DNA of 64,000 nucleotides from Streptomyces griseochromogenes (GTDB lineage: Bacteria; Actinomycetota; Actinomycetes; Streptomycetales; Streptomycetaceae), in the NCBI RefSeq assembly GCF_001542625.1, contig NZ_CP016279.1, forward strand, positions 7,068,001-7,132,000. Reading direction: 5' to 3'. The first letter of the stretch is position 1, and every line of letters starts with the position of its first letter. This document shows, piece after piece, positions 1-8,800 of this stretch. Position numbers and translations under genes: made by a program. The notes beneath the pieces are model-generated. The model had not been told where the DNA came from, ran no database searches, and was given only the letters and a program-made list of their open reading frames with translations.

Positions 1-528
1 TCCACCAAGTGCTGGCACAAGGCGCTGGAGATCTGACGGACAAGGATGCGCACCAGCGTTTCCCGAAGCTCCGGCCGTGTAGCCCGTTCCGCCGCCTCGC
101 CTGCCCGTTGTGCCCGACGTAGAGCGGCAAGAGCCCGCTCGTGAGCGCGTACAGATCGAGGTTCAACGAGCTGTGCAGTCGCTTCCATTCCTGCACCGTA
201 GGGATCGTGCCGGAGCACAGGGCAGGGGCCGCATGGCCCTTGTCGTGGCGCGGAGCACAACGACGCATCTGGGAGCCATTGGGAGCCGAATCGCTCCCCA
301 AGCCTCCGCCAGCCCCCGCCGCATCAACCCAGACCAACAGCCTGACCTGTCCCGCCACTCCAACGGGGGTGAATAGGACAGCGTCCGCGCTCTCAACAGT
401 AAGTTGCGACTCGGATGTCACGGGGCATGCAACCGGCAAACACCGTGCACCTGTGTACGAGGCATGAAGCGGAATCCCATTGCCCCCACAGGTACCCCCA
501 ACCCCAACATGAACGAGCGCATCGCCGA
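1..528. other. gene-poor left edge
   Basis: The first 36 bases read S-T-K-C-W-H-K-A-L-E-I-stop on the plus strand and could be the tail of a gene beginning outside the window, but 11 residues are too few to identify it. The rest has short overlapping open frames on both strands with mixed, uncharacteristic composition. I see no RNA gene, domain or ribosome binding site that would justify a call before the GTG at 529. Confidence 0.3.
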
Positions 529-1104
529 GTGGAGCTGGCGAAGGGATCAGCGGCGCTCGTCAGCTGCTTGCGTACCGCGCTGGTCGCCATGCTTGCCGCG
601 ATCGGGGCCGGCGTTGCCCTGGTATACACCGCCCGCACGTACCGCCTCACGCGGCGCGGTCAGATCACCGATCGATTCAACAAGGCGCTGGAACGTCTCG
701 GCTCCGAACGCGAGTACGTACGCATCGGTGGCGTCCTCAACCTGGAACAGATCGTTCAGGATGCCCCGGAGCAAGCGGCCCCGGACGCCGCCCGGGTCCT
801 CGTGCATTTCATCCGCAACCGCGCGCCGAAGGCACAACACTCTCGCCGTAAGTGGATGGCTCGCATGCGTGGCGGGGACAACACCTCACTGCCACTCGAA
901 CCTGCAGCCGACGTACAGGCTGCGCTGACAGCGCTCACCAGCGATGTTATGCGACTTCACGCCGATCCGCGTGTGGTCGTCCTCGACCTCCACGGACTGC
1001 ACCTGGCGAGATCGCGCGCATCGATGATCGGACTACACTTCCGGCGTACCTGCGGCCCCAGAAAGGATTCGCTTCCACTTCTAAGAAGTCATCTCATTTG
1101 GTGA
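529..1104 (+). pseudogene. 5' part of a membrane-anchored protein of pentapeptide-repeat type, broken by an insertion sequence
   Basis: From a GTG at 529 (an ATG at 589 is an alternative start) the frame gives a hydrophobic helix (residues about 14-34) followed by TDRFNKALERLGSEREYVRI and GGVLNLEQIVQDAP. In actinobacteria this membrane helix plus 'R-x-Q-I-T-D-R-F..A-E-L-G' block is the usual N-terminus of membrane-anchored pentapeptide-repeat proteins. The repeats themselves are not present. The frame enters the left end of the IS5-type element at about 1088 and stops inside it at 1102-1104. Beyond the element the joined frame stays open to about 2092 but shows no pentapeptides, so the original C-terminus may already have been lost. 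The frame is certainly interrupted; the family assignment rests on about 50 residues and is moderate. Confidence 0.5.
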
Positions 1105-1528
1105 GTCTGCGGTAGCAGATGAGGGTGCAGGCGATGCTGGTGAAGGCCAGGAAGTGTTCGGCTTTGCGTTCGTAGCGGCGGTGGAGGCGGCGGCATCCGG
1201 CGAGCCAGGCCATGGTGCGTTCGATCGTCCAGCGGTGGCGGCCCAGCCGTGTGGAGGGCTCGATGCCTTTGCGGGCGATGCGATGTCGGATGCCGCGGCT
1301 GCGTAACCATCGGCGCAGGTGGTTGTAGTCGTAGCCTTTGTCGCCGTGGAGTTTGGCGGGCCGTCGTCGGCGCGGTCCGCGCCGGGAGCGAATGGGTGGG
1401 ATGCCTCGCACGAGCGGTTCGAGGGCCTGGCTGTCGTGCAGGTTGGCACCGGATATCCCGACGGACAGGGGCAGCCCGGTACGCTCGGTGATCAAGTGGA
1501 TCTTTGAACCGTACTTGCCGCGATCCAC
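1094..1528 (-). CDS. IS5-type transposase, second frame (OrfB), read by -1 frameshift
   Basis: This frame holds the C-terminal catalytic part of the transposase. The second acidic residue lies in HGDKGYDYNHLR and the glutamate in WTIERTMAWLAGCRRLHRRY, which also shows the Y-(2)-R-(3)-E-(6)-K-type spacing of IS5 enzymes. A GTG at 1528 is a possible independent start, but the frame is open upstream to the slippery run shared with OrfA, so it is most likely made as an OrfA-OrfB fusion. The stop codon lies inside the terminal inverted repeat. Confidence 0.85.
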   Translation of the reverse strand: MDRGKYGSKIHLITERTGLPLSVGISGANLHDSQALEPLVRGIPPIRSRRGPRRRRPAKLHGDKGYDYNHLRRWLRSRGIRHRIARKGIEPSTRLGRHRWTIERTMAWLAGCRRLHRRYERKAEHFLAFTSIACTLICYRRLTK

Positions 1529-1542
1529 CGGATTCGGACCTG

Positions 1543-1899
1543 TCAGGTCCCCTTTTTCAGGGCTCGCATGTTCACCGAGTCGATCGCGCAGCGAGACCAG
1601 TCCAGTTCACCGCGAGAGCCGAGTTCGTCGAGGACCAGGCGATGGAGCTTCGCCCACACCCGGGCCTTCGACCACTCGGCGAAGCGCCGGTGAGCCGTGG
1701 GCCCTGAAAGCCCGAACGAGGCGGACGGCAGTTGCTGCCACGTGCAGCCCGACGTGGCCACGAACACGATCGCAGCCAACACCTCCCGGTCGCCGTGCCG
1801 GCGCCGGCCACCACCCTGAGGCCGACTCGGCGCCTCCGGAACCACTCGCTGGAACAACTCCCACAGCTCATCCGGCACAAGCCGCTCAACGATCCCCAC
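1543..1899 (-). CDS. IS5-type transposase, first frame (OrfA)
   Basis: This 118-aa product has a GTG start and holds the N-terminal helix-turn-helix part of an IS5-family transposase (IVERLVPDELWELFQRVVPE, then CTWQQLPSASFG and RFAEW). It includes the first catalytic aspartate in CAIDSVNMRA near the C-terminus. The frame ends just after a G-AAA-AAG slippery run (reverse complement of about 1551-1557). A -1 slip there continues as KGDLTGPNPVDRGKYGSK into the second frame and yields a complete DDE enzyme. Alone, the product would be a DNA-binding regulator without full catalytic triad. Confidence 0.88.
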   Translation of the reverse strand: MGIVERLVPDELWELFQRVVPEAPSRPQGGGRRRHGDREVLAAIVFVATSGCTWQQLPSASFGLSGPTAHRRFAEWSKARVWAKLHRLVLDELGSRGELDWSRCAIDSVNMRALKKGT

Positions 1900-2065
1900 A
1901 TCTGGAGCCTATCGAACACCCCAAATGAGATGACCTCTAAAGCGGATGCTACAGGCGAAAATCTCCGCTGAGGCGCTTGCGGAAGGTCAGCGCAGGAGGC
2001 TTCGGCACCTCCGCCGGGTCAGGTCAGCCGCTCCGGCTCCCGAGCCCGGCCCAAAAGCGAGCGCC

Positions 2066-2178
2066 CCAGGGCACATCCAGGGCACATGAGCCTGGGAAAC
2101 GGCGTTGACCAGTGAGAACTACGGAGAGGAGTTTTCCCAGGTCAGCGCGCATTCCACCGTGAAATCCCAGGTCAGCGC
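2066..2178. repeat. cluster of short direct repeats
   Basis: Two adjacent copies of ccagggcacat (2066-2076, 2077-2087) are followed by two copies of tcccaggtcagcgc exactly 30 bp apart (2135 and 2165). Such clusters are found as arm-type integrase sites or iterons. No integrase gene adjoins them here, so the role is open. Confidence 0.55.
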
Positions 2179-2769
2179 CCTCCCGCCCTCAATCGCTGCA
2201 CAAGTGACACGACTTCAACCTTCACCGTCTGGTGATAGCCGTGCTGCCCCAGCCCCACGAACGCGCCGCCGACGCTGACCTGACTGGAAGCCCGATCCGC
2301 CAGAGAAGGTCAGCCTTCTGGCCCGTTTCCCGGCAGCTACGCGCGTTGGGCAATACAAGGCTCCCGCCTGTCCACGCCCTGCCGAACGAAGTGGCCCCCA
2401 TGACCCGCACTTCAGACCATCTGACGTCCCATCAAAGCGAGCGTTCGGGTTTGGTCGTTTCTGGGGCGGAGAGGAGTGGGGGAGACTTGGTGAACTGCCA
2501 TTGATTCGAGGGATCAGGACACTGCCGGCAGGAATGCCGAGCCAGAACAGCGAATTGCAGCACGAGGCATTCAGCCCCGAGCGCATCCGTGCCACCTGAA
2601 GCGGTACCGCGAGCGTCCGGGACGTCGCCTAGGTGTTCGGCATGTCGAGAGCAAAGGGCTACGGCCTTGTGCGTCGCAGGGAATTCCCCTGCAGTGTGCT
2701 GTCGATCGGCCGCACGGCTCGTATCGTCGCCTCCTCACTCCTCCGCGTCATCGAGAGCGGCGAGCCGAC

Positions 2770-2797
2770 AGCCCCGCCGGACCAGACCGGCGGGGCT
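2770..2797 (+). terminator. hairpin terminator without an obvious gene upstream
   Basis: An 11-bp perfect stem, agccccgccgg (2770-2780) paired with ccggcggggct (2787-2797), encloses a 6-base loop and is followed by tcgtcgt. It is a typical GC-rich actinobacterial terminator. No upstream gene is identified; an unrecognised small RNA or gene remnant could end here. Confidence 0.55.
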
Positions 2798-2843
2798 TCG
2801 TCGTGCTGTCAGGTGTCACGCGCGGCACAGGATCCCGAAACTA

Positions 2844-2855
2844 GACATATATGTC
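2844..2855. promoter_or_regulatory. AT-rich perfect palindrome
   Basis: GACATATATGTC is a perfect 12-bp palindrome in a locally AT-rich patch within very GC-rich DNA. It has the look of a small repressor operator, but no gene start lies close downstream on either strand. Confidence 0.35.
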
Positions 2856-3114
2856 CGCATAGGACTGGATGGACGGCGCTGGACGGCTTCTACGACATGT
2901 GCCAGGTGGTACCGAGGTCAGCTCTGACCGCCAGTCAGCTCCGCACTCGCTACAGCCGGACCCTAAGCGGATCAAGCCCATTCAGTACACGCACACCCCT
3001 GGAAGACACCGCATGTTCCAGACCTCTGGCCGACTACCCACTCGGCGAATCGCCATCGCGTAGTGGGCGCCGTCACGGAGCCCGAGCCTCGTAACCCTCC
3101 TGGGGCGGCGGCCG

Positions 3115-4611
3115 TCAGGCCGCGACGGAGCCTTGCAACGGGACTGCGAGTGCTTTCAGTGCCTGTTCCAGCCCATGCAGATGGGCCAAGGCCAGTTCGC
3201 CACCGGAAGGATGCGGTGCCGCAACCGCCGCATGACCCTCGCTTGGCGTGGCACCGGGCGTGATGAGTGCCTCCACTGCTGCCTCCACCCGCCAGCACGC
3301 TGCCGCAAGCCTCGCGTCGTGGGAAGCATCCGGATCCGCCGCGACCGATGCCAGTCCACGCACCTCCCGGGCACACCGGTCCAGCAGCTCGATCACCTGA
3401 CGGGCCCGCGCTTTACGCGCCCGCAGCGGAGTGAACGGGTGCACCAGCGGCGCCAGCGACAGCCTCACCCTGCCCAACAGCAGCTCCAGTTCAGCGACAT
3501 ACCGGGCCGGATCCGCAGCCGGAGAGCCGGCCAGGCGGGCCGCAGCCTCAGAAGTGCACGCATGGACACAGTGCAGCGCTCGCTGGATCCACGCGTCAGT
3601 GGTGGCGTGCGTAGTCACCGGCAGTACCAACGACACCGCGAGCCCCGCGCCGAGCGCCCCCACCCCCGTCTCCATCACACGCAGAGCAAGCAGCCCCGGA
3701 TTCAGCACCCCCAACAGGCCATACAACAGCCCGGCCATCACCGTCACCGCCAGCATCATCCACGTATACGACACCGCCGCCGTATAGAAAATGCCGAACA
3801 CGCAGACCGCGACAAGCGCCGCGGTGGGAGCACCAGCCCCATCCAGCGGCACGGCGATCACCAGGCCAATGGCGATACCGATCACCGTGCCCAAAACCCT
3901 GCGAAAGCCCCGCACCAGGGTCTCGCCCCGCGAGGTGGTGTTCACGAAAATCCACCACACCGCACCCACAGCCCAATACCAGCGCTCGTGCGACACCAGC
4001 TGCCCCACCAACAGAGCGAAAGCGCCGCCCGCCATTCCCTGCACCGCGTGGCGCGTGGTCACCCGGGCAAAACCCGTACCACCCGGCGCCACCACCACAA
4101 CAGCAGGCGGCGACAGCCGCCGCTCGTAACACCACAGGCCAAAGCGGACCACTGAGGACGCCAGCAGGGCAAGGGCCACCGCCGCATAAAGCTCCGGCAA
4201 CTGGCCCGGCACCGCATGCAGGAACTGCGCCGCGAAAAACATCATGAACGCGAAAGTCCCCAGAGCGTGGCCCCGCGGCCCCCACCGGCGGGCATACATC
4301 CCCGCGCCGAGGACGGCAACAAAGGCCACGTCCCGTATCCACGCGTATTCGTGCAACACCGCCGCGAGAGCCAGCACCGGAAAACCCGCCGCCGGCAAGA
4401 GCACCGTCGTGACCGCCTGCCCCCGCACCGACCCATCGGCCACCGTGAACAAGGCGAGCAGCGCGGCAAGCCCACCAGCGATCGCCGCCGGCAGCGACTG
4501 CATCGCCAGATCCGACACCGTCACCGCCAGACCGACACCCAGGACACCCCGCGCAGCACTGCGCAACCGCAGCCGCCCCGGATCCGGCGCGACGAACACC
4601 CGCTTCAACAC
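3115..4611 (-). CDS. FUSC-family inner membrane exporter (full-length copy)
   Basis: This 498-aa membrane protein probably exports aromatic or other organic acids, the role known for FUSC-family transporters such as AaeB. Two hydrophobic blocks (residues about 20-155 and 205-345) hold several membrane helices each, separated by a loop and followed by a soluble helical C-terminus of about 150 residues. The second block contains RWYWAVGAVWWIFVNTTSRG and the helix RGFRRVLGTVIGIAIGL typical of FUSC_2. The start is GTG at 4611, preceded by cagggaga as ribosome binding site. The upstream neighbour is a truncated second copy of the same gene. Substrate unknown. Confidence 0.8.
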   Translation of the reverse strand: MLKRVFVAPDPGRLRLRSAARGVLGVGLAVTVSDLAMQSLPAAIAGGLAALLALFTVADGSVRGQAVTTVLLPAAGFPVLALAAVLHEYAWIRDVAFVAVLGAGMYARRWGPRGHALGTFAFMMFFAAQFLHAVPGQLPELYAAVALALLASSVVRFGLWCYERRLSPPAVVVVAPGGTGFARVTTRHAVQGMAGGAFALLVGQLVSHERWYWAVGAVWWIFVNTTSRGETLVRGFRRVLGTVIGIAIGLVIAVPLDGAGAPTAALVAVCVFGIFYTAAVSYTWMMLAVTVMAGLLYGLLGVLNPGLLALRVMETGVGALGAGLAVSLVLPVTTHATTDAWIQRALHCVHACTSEAAARLAGSPAADPARYVAELELLLGRVRLSLAPLVHPFTPLRARKARARQVIELLDRCAREVRGLASVAADPDASHDARLAAACWRVEAAVEALITPGATPSEGHAAVAAPHPSGGELALAHLHGLEQALKALAVPLQGSVAA

Positions 4612-4669
4612 GACATCTCCCTGACACCCGAAACGATCAACCCACGGAACTGACGCACAGTCAGGAAAC

Positions 4670-5674
4670 TCAGCAAAGGGTCAGCATCAGTCCACCCACA
4701 GACTGCCGAAGATGCCCACACCCGCACATCAAGCGACGCCAAGTAGGCCGTGCTTGATCTGCGAAAACACGCCCCAGGCCCGCTACCCCCGCGACCCGCC
4801 CGGTTGACACTACGCAGAACATCATCCAGGTGTAGGAGACGGCGGCCGTGTAGAAGATGCCGAAGACGGCGACGGCGACCAGGACGGCGGTCGGGACCGG
4901 AGCGCCGTCCACGGGCACGGCGACGAGGAAGCCCAGTGCGATGCCGATCACCGTACCGAGGACGCGCCGGAAGCCGCGCACCAGTGTCTCGCCGCGCGAG
5001 GCGGTGTTGACGAACACCCACCAGGTGGCGCCCACGGCCCAGTACCAGCGCTGCCCGGACACCAGCTGGCCCACGACCAGCGCGAATCCGGTGCCCGCGA
5101 CCGCCTGGACCGCCTGCCGGGTGGTCACGCGGGCGAGCCCGGCGCCGGCGGGCGGCGCGGGTACGGCGACCGGGGGCAGCCGGCGCTCGTAGCACCACAG
5201 GCCGAAGCGCACCGCGGCGGCGCTGAGCACGGACAGCAGGACGGCCGTGTACAGCTCGGGCAGCTGTCCGGGGGTGGCGTGCAGGAACTGGGCGACGAAG
5301 AAGGTCATGAAGGCGAACACGCCGAGGCTGTGTCCGCGCGGGCCCCAGCGGCGGGCGTACACGCCGGCGCCGACCACGGCGAGGAAGGCCAGGTCCCGGG
5401 CCACCGGGTGGTCGTGCAACTCGGCGGCCACGGCGAGCACGGGCACGCCGACGGCGGGCAGCAGCGCGGTGGTCACCGCCTGCCCGCGCACGGTGGCGTC
5501 GGCGACGGTGAACAGGGCGAGCAGCGCGGCCAGACCGCCGGTGACCGCCCCGGGCAGGGAGTGGCCCGCGAGTCCGCACACCACGGCCGCCAGCCCGATG
5601 CCGAGGACGGCCCGTGCGGCGAAGCGCAACCGCGCCCGCCCCGGGTCCGGCGCCGCGAGCACCCTCTTCAGCAC
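4670..5674 (-). pseudogene. truncated FUSC-family exporter (paralogue of the adjacent gene)
   Basis: From a GTG at 5674 with a gggagggg ribosome binding site, the product is very close to the downstream FUSC protein: the same LKRV..APDPGR start, WGPRGH, FLHA.PGQLPELY and RWYWAVGA.WW motifs. The similarity stops after YTWMM at about 4810. The last 55 residues are unrelated, Cys/Arg-rich and end at 4670. The final membrane helices and the whole soluble domain are missing, so it is probably non-functional. It lies directly downstream of the Lrp operator region and is the first gene of that transcript, which suggests the intact copy now depends on reading through it or on its own promoter. Confidence 0.7.
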
Positions 5675-5766
5675 TGCTTCCCCTCCCGTGAGAACACCTG
5701 AGAACACCTGGAAGACCCACATACAAAAGGCGCCGCGGGGATCCGCAGCGCCATCGACGTGTCCAT

Positions 5767-5836
5767 GAGAGCATCACGAAGGGCGATGGCTCAAGTGTCC
5801 GCTGAATCACTGAGCCATTGGCCCATGGATGCTCTC
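5767..5836. promoter_or_regulatory. extended operator dyad for the divergent Lrp/AsnC regulator
   Basis: The left arm begins gagagcatc (5767-5775) and runs to atggctca (5786-5793). The right arm runs from tgagccat (5811-5818) to gatgctctc (5828-5836) and is close to its reverse complement over about 30 bases. A third copy of the core, tgagccattgg, lies at 5900-5910, next to the regulator's start codon. Long dyads with repeated cores in a divergent intergenic region are typical autoregulatory sites of Lrp/AsnC proteins, which bind as octamers. Binding is inferred. Confidence 0.7.
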
Positions 5837-5899
5837 GCTGCCCGGTCCGCCTGACAGCCAACGGCCCAGGTCGGATGGCATGCCCCGGCGCCGCTCGGC

Positions 5900-5910
5900 T
5901 GAGCCATTGG
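5900..5910 (+). promoter_or_regulatory. third copy of the operator core, beside the regulator start
   Basis: tgagccattgg repeats exactly the 11 bases at 5811-5821. Only 14 bases separate it from the ATG at 5925, so a protein bound here would block transcription or translation of the regulator itself. Confidence 0.55.
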
Positions 5911-5924
5911 TACAGTCGTAGGTG

Positions 5925-6401
5925 ATGACCGTGGACGAGCTCGACACCCGCATCCTGCGGCTGCTCCTGGAGCAGCCGCGCACCAGCGTGCGCGAGTACG
6001 CCCGCATCCTGGGCGTCGCCCGGGGCACGCTGCAGGCCCGTCTGGACCGCATGGAACGCGACGGCGTGATCACCGGCACAGGCCCCTCCCTGTCCCCCGC
6101 GGCGCTCGGCCACCCGGTCCTCGCTTTCGTGCACATCGAGGTCACCCAGGGCCACCTGGACGACGTCGGGGACGCGCTGGCGGCTGTGCCGGAGATCGTG
6201 GAGGCGTTCTCGATCACCGGCGGCGGGGATCTGCTGGCCCGGGTGGTGGGGCGGGACAACGCCCATCTGGAGGACGTGATCCAGAAGCTGATCAGCCTGC
6301 CGGGCGTGGTGCGCACCCGCACCGAGGTGGCCCTGCGTGAGCGCGTGCCGCACCGGCTGCTGCCCCTGGTCGAATCACTCGGACGGGCGGCTCGCCTCTG
6401 A
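5925..6401 (+). CDS. Lrp/AsnC-family transcriptional regulator
   Basis: This 158-aa protein has the standard two-domain Lrp layout. An N-terminal helix-turn-helix (about residues 4-55) contains SVREYARILGVARGTLQARL. A C-terminal RAM/AsnC ligand-binding domain (about 70-145) has VEAFSITGGGDLLARVVGRD and VRTRTEV. A GTG one codon earlier (5922) is an alternative start; the ribosome binding site is weak. It is divergent from the FUSC exporter genes, with an operator dyad between. It therefore probably controls the exporters in response to a small-molecule ligand such as an amino acid or aromatic compound, and probably controls itself. Confidence 0.88.
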   Translation: MTVDELDTRILRLLLEQPRTSVREYARILGVARGTLQARLDRMERDGVITGTGPSLSPAALGHPVLAFVHIEVTQGHLDDVGDALAAVPEIVEAFSITGGGDLLARVVGRDNAHLEDVIQKLISLPGVVRTRTEVALRERVPHRLLPLVESLGRAARL

Positions 6402-6420
6402 CCCCTGCATCCTGGACGTC

Positions 6421-7116
6421 ATGAGCACGTTCGGCAGCCTTGCGGTCATCTTCGATCTCGACGGAACGCTGGTGGACAGCGAGCCGAACTACTACGAAGC
6501 GAGCCGGCAGACCCTCGCCGAGCACGGCGTCCCGGACTTCGGCTGGGCGGAGCACGAGAGCTACGTCGGGGTCAGCACCCCGGAGTCGGTCGCGCTCTGG
6601 CGCGAGCGCTACGGCCTGCGCGCCCCGCTGAAGGAGCTTCTGGACGCCACGAACAGGCGCTATCTGGAGCTGGCCCGCGCGCACACGCCCGCCTACCCCG
6701 AGATGCGGAAGTTCGTGGAGCTGCTGGCCGCCGAGGGCGTTCCGCTCGCGGTGGCCTCCGGCTCCTGCCCCGAGGCCATCGAGGCCATCCTCGCCGGGAC
6801 CGGTCTGGACGCCTTCCTGCGCACCATGGTCTCGGCCGACGACGTGACCCACGGCAAGCCGGCCCCCGACGTGTTCCTGGAGGCGGCCCGGCGGCTCGGC
6901 GCGCACCGGGCCGACTGTGTGGTCCTGGAGGACGCGGCACCGGGCGCGGCCGCCGCCCACGCGGCCGGGATGCGCTGCATCGCCGTCCCGTACGTGGCCG
7001 CCCAGGCGGACTCGCCGGAGTTCGCCACGGCCGACCTGCTCGTGCGGGGCGGCCAGGCGGAGTTCACGGCGCAGTCGGCGTACGCGTGGCTGCGGGATTC
7101 GGCCACCTCCGCCTGA
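6421..7116 (+). CDS. HAD-superfamily hydrolase, beta-phosphoglucomutase-like
   Basis: This 231-aa cytoplasmic enzyme carries all HAD motifs in order: FDLDGTLVDS (nucleophile D12 and D14), VASGS, the lysine of HGKPAPD, and LEDAAPG with the metal-binding acids. A helical cap sits between motifs 1 and 2, as in the phosphatase/phosphomutase subfamily I. The ATG at 6421 starts only 20 bases after the Lrp gene, suggesting co-transcription. It most likely dephosphorylates a small sugar phosphate or nucleotide; the substrate cannot be read from sequence. A hairpin at 7212-7236 probably ends the transcript. Confidence 0.87.
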   Translation: MSTFGSLAVIFDLDGTLVDSEPNYYEASRQTLAEHGVPDFGWAEHESYVGVSTPESVALWRERYGLRAPLKELLDATNRRYLELARAHTPAYPEMRKFVELLAAEGVPLAVASGSCPEAIEAILAGTGLDAFLRTMVSADDVTHGKPAPDVFLEAARRLGAHRADCVVLEDAAPGAAAAHAAGMRCIAVPYVAAQADSPEFATADLLVRGGQAEFTAQSAYAWLRDSATSA

Positions 7117-7211
7117 GCAACTTCCTTACCCGTCAGCACCGGACAGGAGGAGGGCCGGACGGCGGTGCGTACCGCGCAGCAGGCGTCGTACCAGGACTGA
7201 CGGCTACGACG

Positions 7212-7236
7212 CGCGCGGAAGCGCTCCTTCCGCGCG
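7212..7236 (+). terminator. hairpin after the HAD hydrolase gene
   Basis: cgcgcggaag (7212-7221) pairs perfectly with cttccgcgcg (7227-7236) around a 5-base loop, followed by ttgg. It lies between the HAD gene and the MFS gene and probably terminates the first. The weak T-tract is normal for this GC content. Confidence 0.6.
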
Positions 7237-7266
7237 TTGGGGCGGGTGACTGCTTAGCGTGACCCC

Positions 7267-8766
7267 ATGACCACAGTCCAGGCCCGGCCCGCCCCCGACG
7301 TGCGGCGGTGGAAGGCGCTCGGGGTCTGTCTGACAGCGGGCTTCATCTCGCTGCTCGACACCTCGATCGTGAACGTGGCACTGCCCTCGATGGAGCACGG
7401 ACTCGGCGCCTCCGAGGCCGCCCAGTCCTGGGTGGTGTCCGGGTACGCCCTCACCTTCGGTCTCGCGCTCGTGCCGGCGGGACGCCTGGGCGACATGCGC
7501 GGGCGGCGCCAGGCCTTCCTGCTCGGGCTCGCCGTGTTCACGGTGGCCTCGGCGGCGTGCGGGCTCGCGCCCACCGCCTCCTGGCTGGTGCTGTTCCGGC
7601 TGATCCAGGGCACGGCGGCGGGCATGGTCGCACCGCAGACCTCAGGGCTGATCCAGCAGATGTTCCAGGGCGCGGAGCGGGCCAAGGCCTTCGGCCTGCT
7701 CGGCAGCGTCATCGGGGTCTCGACGGCGGTGGGCCCGCTGGCGGGCGGCCTGCTGATCGACTCCGTCGGCACCGACGACGGCTGGCGCTGGGTGTTCTTC
7801 GTCAACCTGCCCATCGGGGTGGCCGCCCTCGTCGCGGGGCTGCGGCTGCTGCCCCGTTTCCCGGCCGCCCGGGGAAGGCGGGAGGAGTTCGACCTGTTCG
7901 GGGTGCTGCTCCTCGGCTCGGCCGTGCTCGCGCTCATGCTGCCCCTGGTGCAGGAACAGCAGTGGACCGGACGGCTGAAGTGGTCGCTGATGCCGGTGGC
8001 CGTGCTGCTGCTGGCCGCCTTCTGGGCGTGGGAGCGGCGTCAGGGGCGGCGCGGGCGGGCGCCGCTGGTCGACCTGGATCTGTTCTCCCTGCGGTCCTTC
8101 ACGCTCGGCGCCCTGATCAGCCTGACCTACTTCGCGGGCTTCACCACGGTCTTCTTCGTCTACACGCTGTTCCTGCAGAACACGGTCGGCTACAGCGCGC
8201 TGGCGGCCGGTGTCTCGGTGCTGCCCTTCGCGGCCGCCTCCGCGGTGGGCGCCGCCATCGGGGGCCGGCTGGTGGTGCGCCACGGCCGCAAGCTCGTCGC
8301 CATCGGTCTGAGCGGGGTCGCGGTGGGGCTGCTCGGGGTCGTCGTCGCGGTGGAGCTGGTGCCCGGGCAAGGGGTGGGGTGGGCCACGGCGCTGCCGATG
8401 ATCGTCGGGGGGATCGGCTCCGGCATCACCGTCTCGCCCAACACGACCCTCACCCTGACCCGCGTCCCGGTGCACCGTGCGGGGGCGGCCGGCGGGGTGC
8501 TGCAGACGGGCCAGCGCGTCGGCTCGGCGGCCGGGATCGCCGTGGTCGGCGCGGTGTACTTCGCGCATCAGGCCAACCACGGCCACTCCGTCACGGCGAT
8601 TCAGCTGGGGCTGCTCACGGCCGTGGGGATCATCATGATCGCGCTGGTGCTGGCGATCGCCGACCTGCGGGAGCGCCAGGTGCGTCCGGAAGCGGAGGCT
8701 GCCGGCGGCCCGGTCCTGCGCGGTTCCGAGGAGGGCGGGACGGAGGAGCCGGTCCGGCGGGGCTGA
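7267..8766 (+). CDS. MFS drug exporter, DHA2 (14-helix) type
   Basis: This 499-aa protein is a proton-driven exporter of the EmrB/QacA family. It shows about 14 hydrophobic helices. The first helix carries FISLLDTSIVNVALPSME, the signature of this family. It is followed by the A-motif RLGDMRGRR in loop 2-3 and the motif-C-like helix GSVIGVSTAVGPLAGGLLID. The C-terminus is a short charged cytoplasmic tail. It stands alone between a hairpin and a convergent gene, and no TetR/MarR regulator sits beside it. The substrate may be an antibiotic or dye-like compound. Confidence 0.87.
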   Translation: MTTVQARPAPDVRRWKALGVCLTAGFISLLDTSIVNVALPSMEHGLGASEAAQSWVVSGYALTFGLALVPAGRLGDMRGRRQAFLLGLAVFTVASAACGLAPTASWLVLFRLIQGTAAGMVAPQTSGLIQQMFQGAERAKAFGLLGSVIGVSTAVGPLAGGLLIDSVGTDDGWRWVFFVNLPIGVAALVAGLRLLPRFPAARGRREEFDLFGVLLLGSAVLALMLPLVQEQQWTGRLKWSLMPVAVLLLAAFWAWERRQGRRGRAPLVDLDLFSLRSFTLGALISLTYFAGFTTVFFVYTLFLQNTVGYSALAAGVSVLPFAAASAVGAAIGGRLVVRHGRKLVAIGLSGVAVGLLGVVVAVELVPGQGVGWATALPMIVGGIGSGITVSPNTTLTLTRVPVHRAGAAGGVLQTGQRVGSAAGIAVVGAVYFAHQANHGHSVTAIQLGLLTAVGIIMIALVLAIADLRERQVRPEAEAAGGPVLRGSEEGGTEEPVRRG

Positions 8767-8800
8767 CGGGGTCACGTTCGCCGACGCCGTTCCGGAGGGG

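Larger units (their letters stand above)
1088..1934 (-). mobile_element. IS5-type insertion sequence, apparently intact (about 850 bp)
   Basis: The two ends carry inverted repeats: gtcatctcatttgg at 1088-1101 matches the reverse complement of 1921-1934, 14 of 14 bases. The same short word tctaa flanks the ends at 1080-1084 and 1936-1940 and is the likely target duplication; the exact outer bases of the repeats are uncertain. Between the ends lie two overlapping minus-strand frames that together carry a DDE transposase, as in the IS427 group of IS5. Both frames are undamaged, so the element may still move. It interrupts the gene at 529. Confidence 0.88.
1941..3114. other. 1.2-kb gene-poor stretch with short direct repeats
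   Basis: No frame here has a recognisable domain or convincing start. The stretch holds an 11-bp perfect tandem repeat (ccagggcacat, 2066-2087), a 14-bp direct repeat with 30-bp period (tcccaggtcagcgc at 2135-2148 and 2165-2178, with a 9-base partial copy at 1985-1993), a strong hairpin terminator at 2770-2797 and a 12-bp palindrome at 2844-2855. This looks like the scar of an integrated element, but no integrase or tRNA gene can be seen. Confidence 0.35.

Noticed and set aside
2580..2800. Possible tRNA gene before the orphan terminator
   Set aside because: No cloverleaf, anticodon arm or GTTCRA T-loop could be found on either strand.
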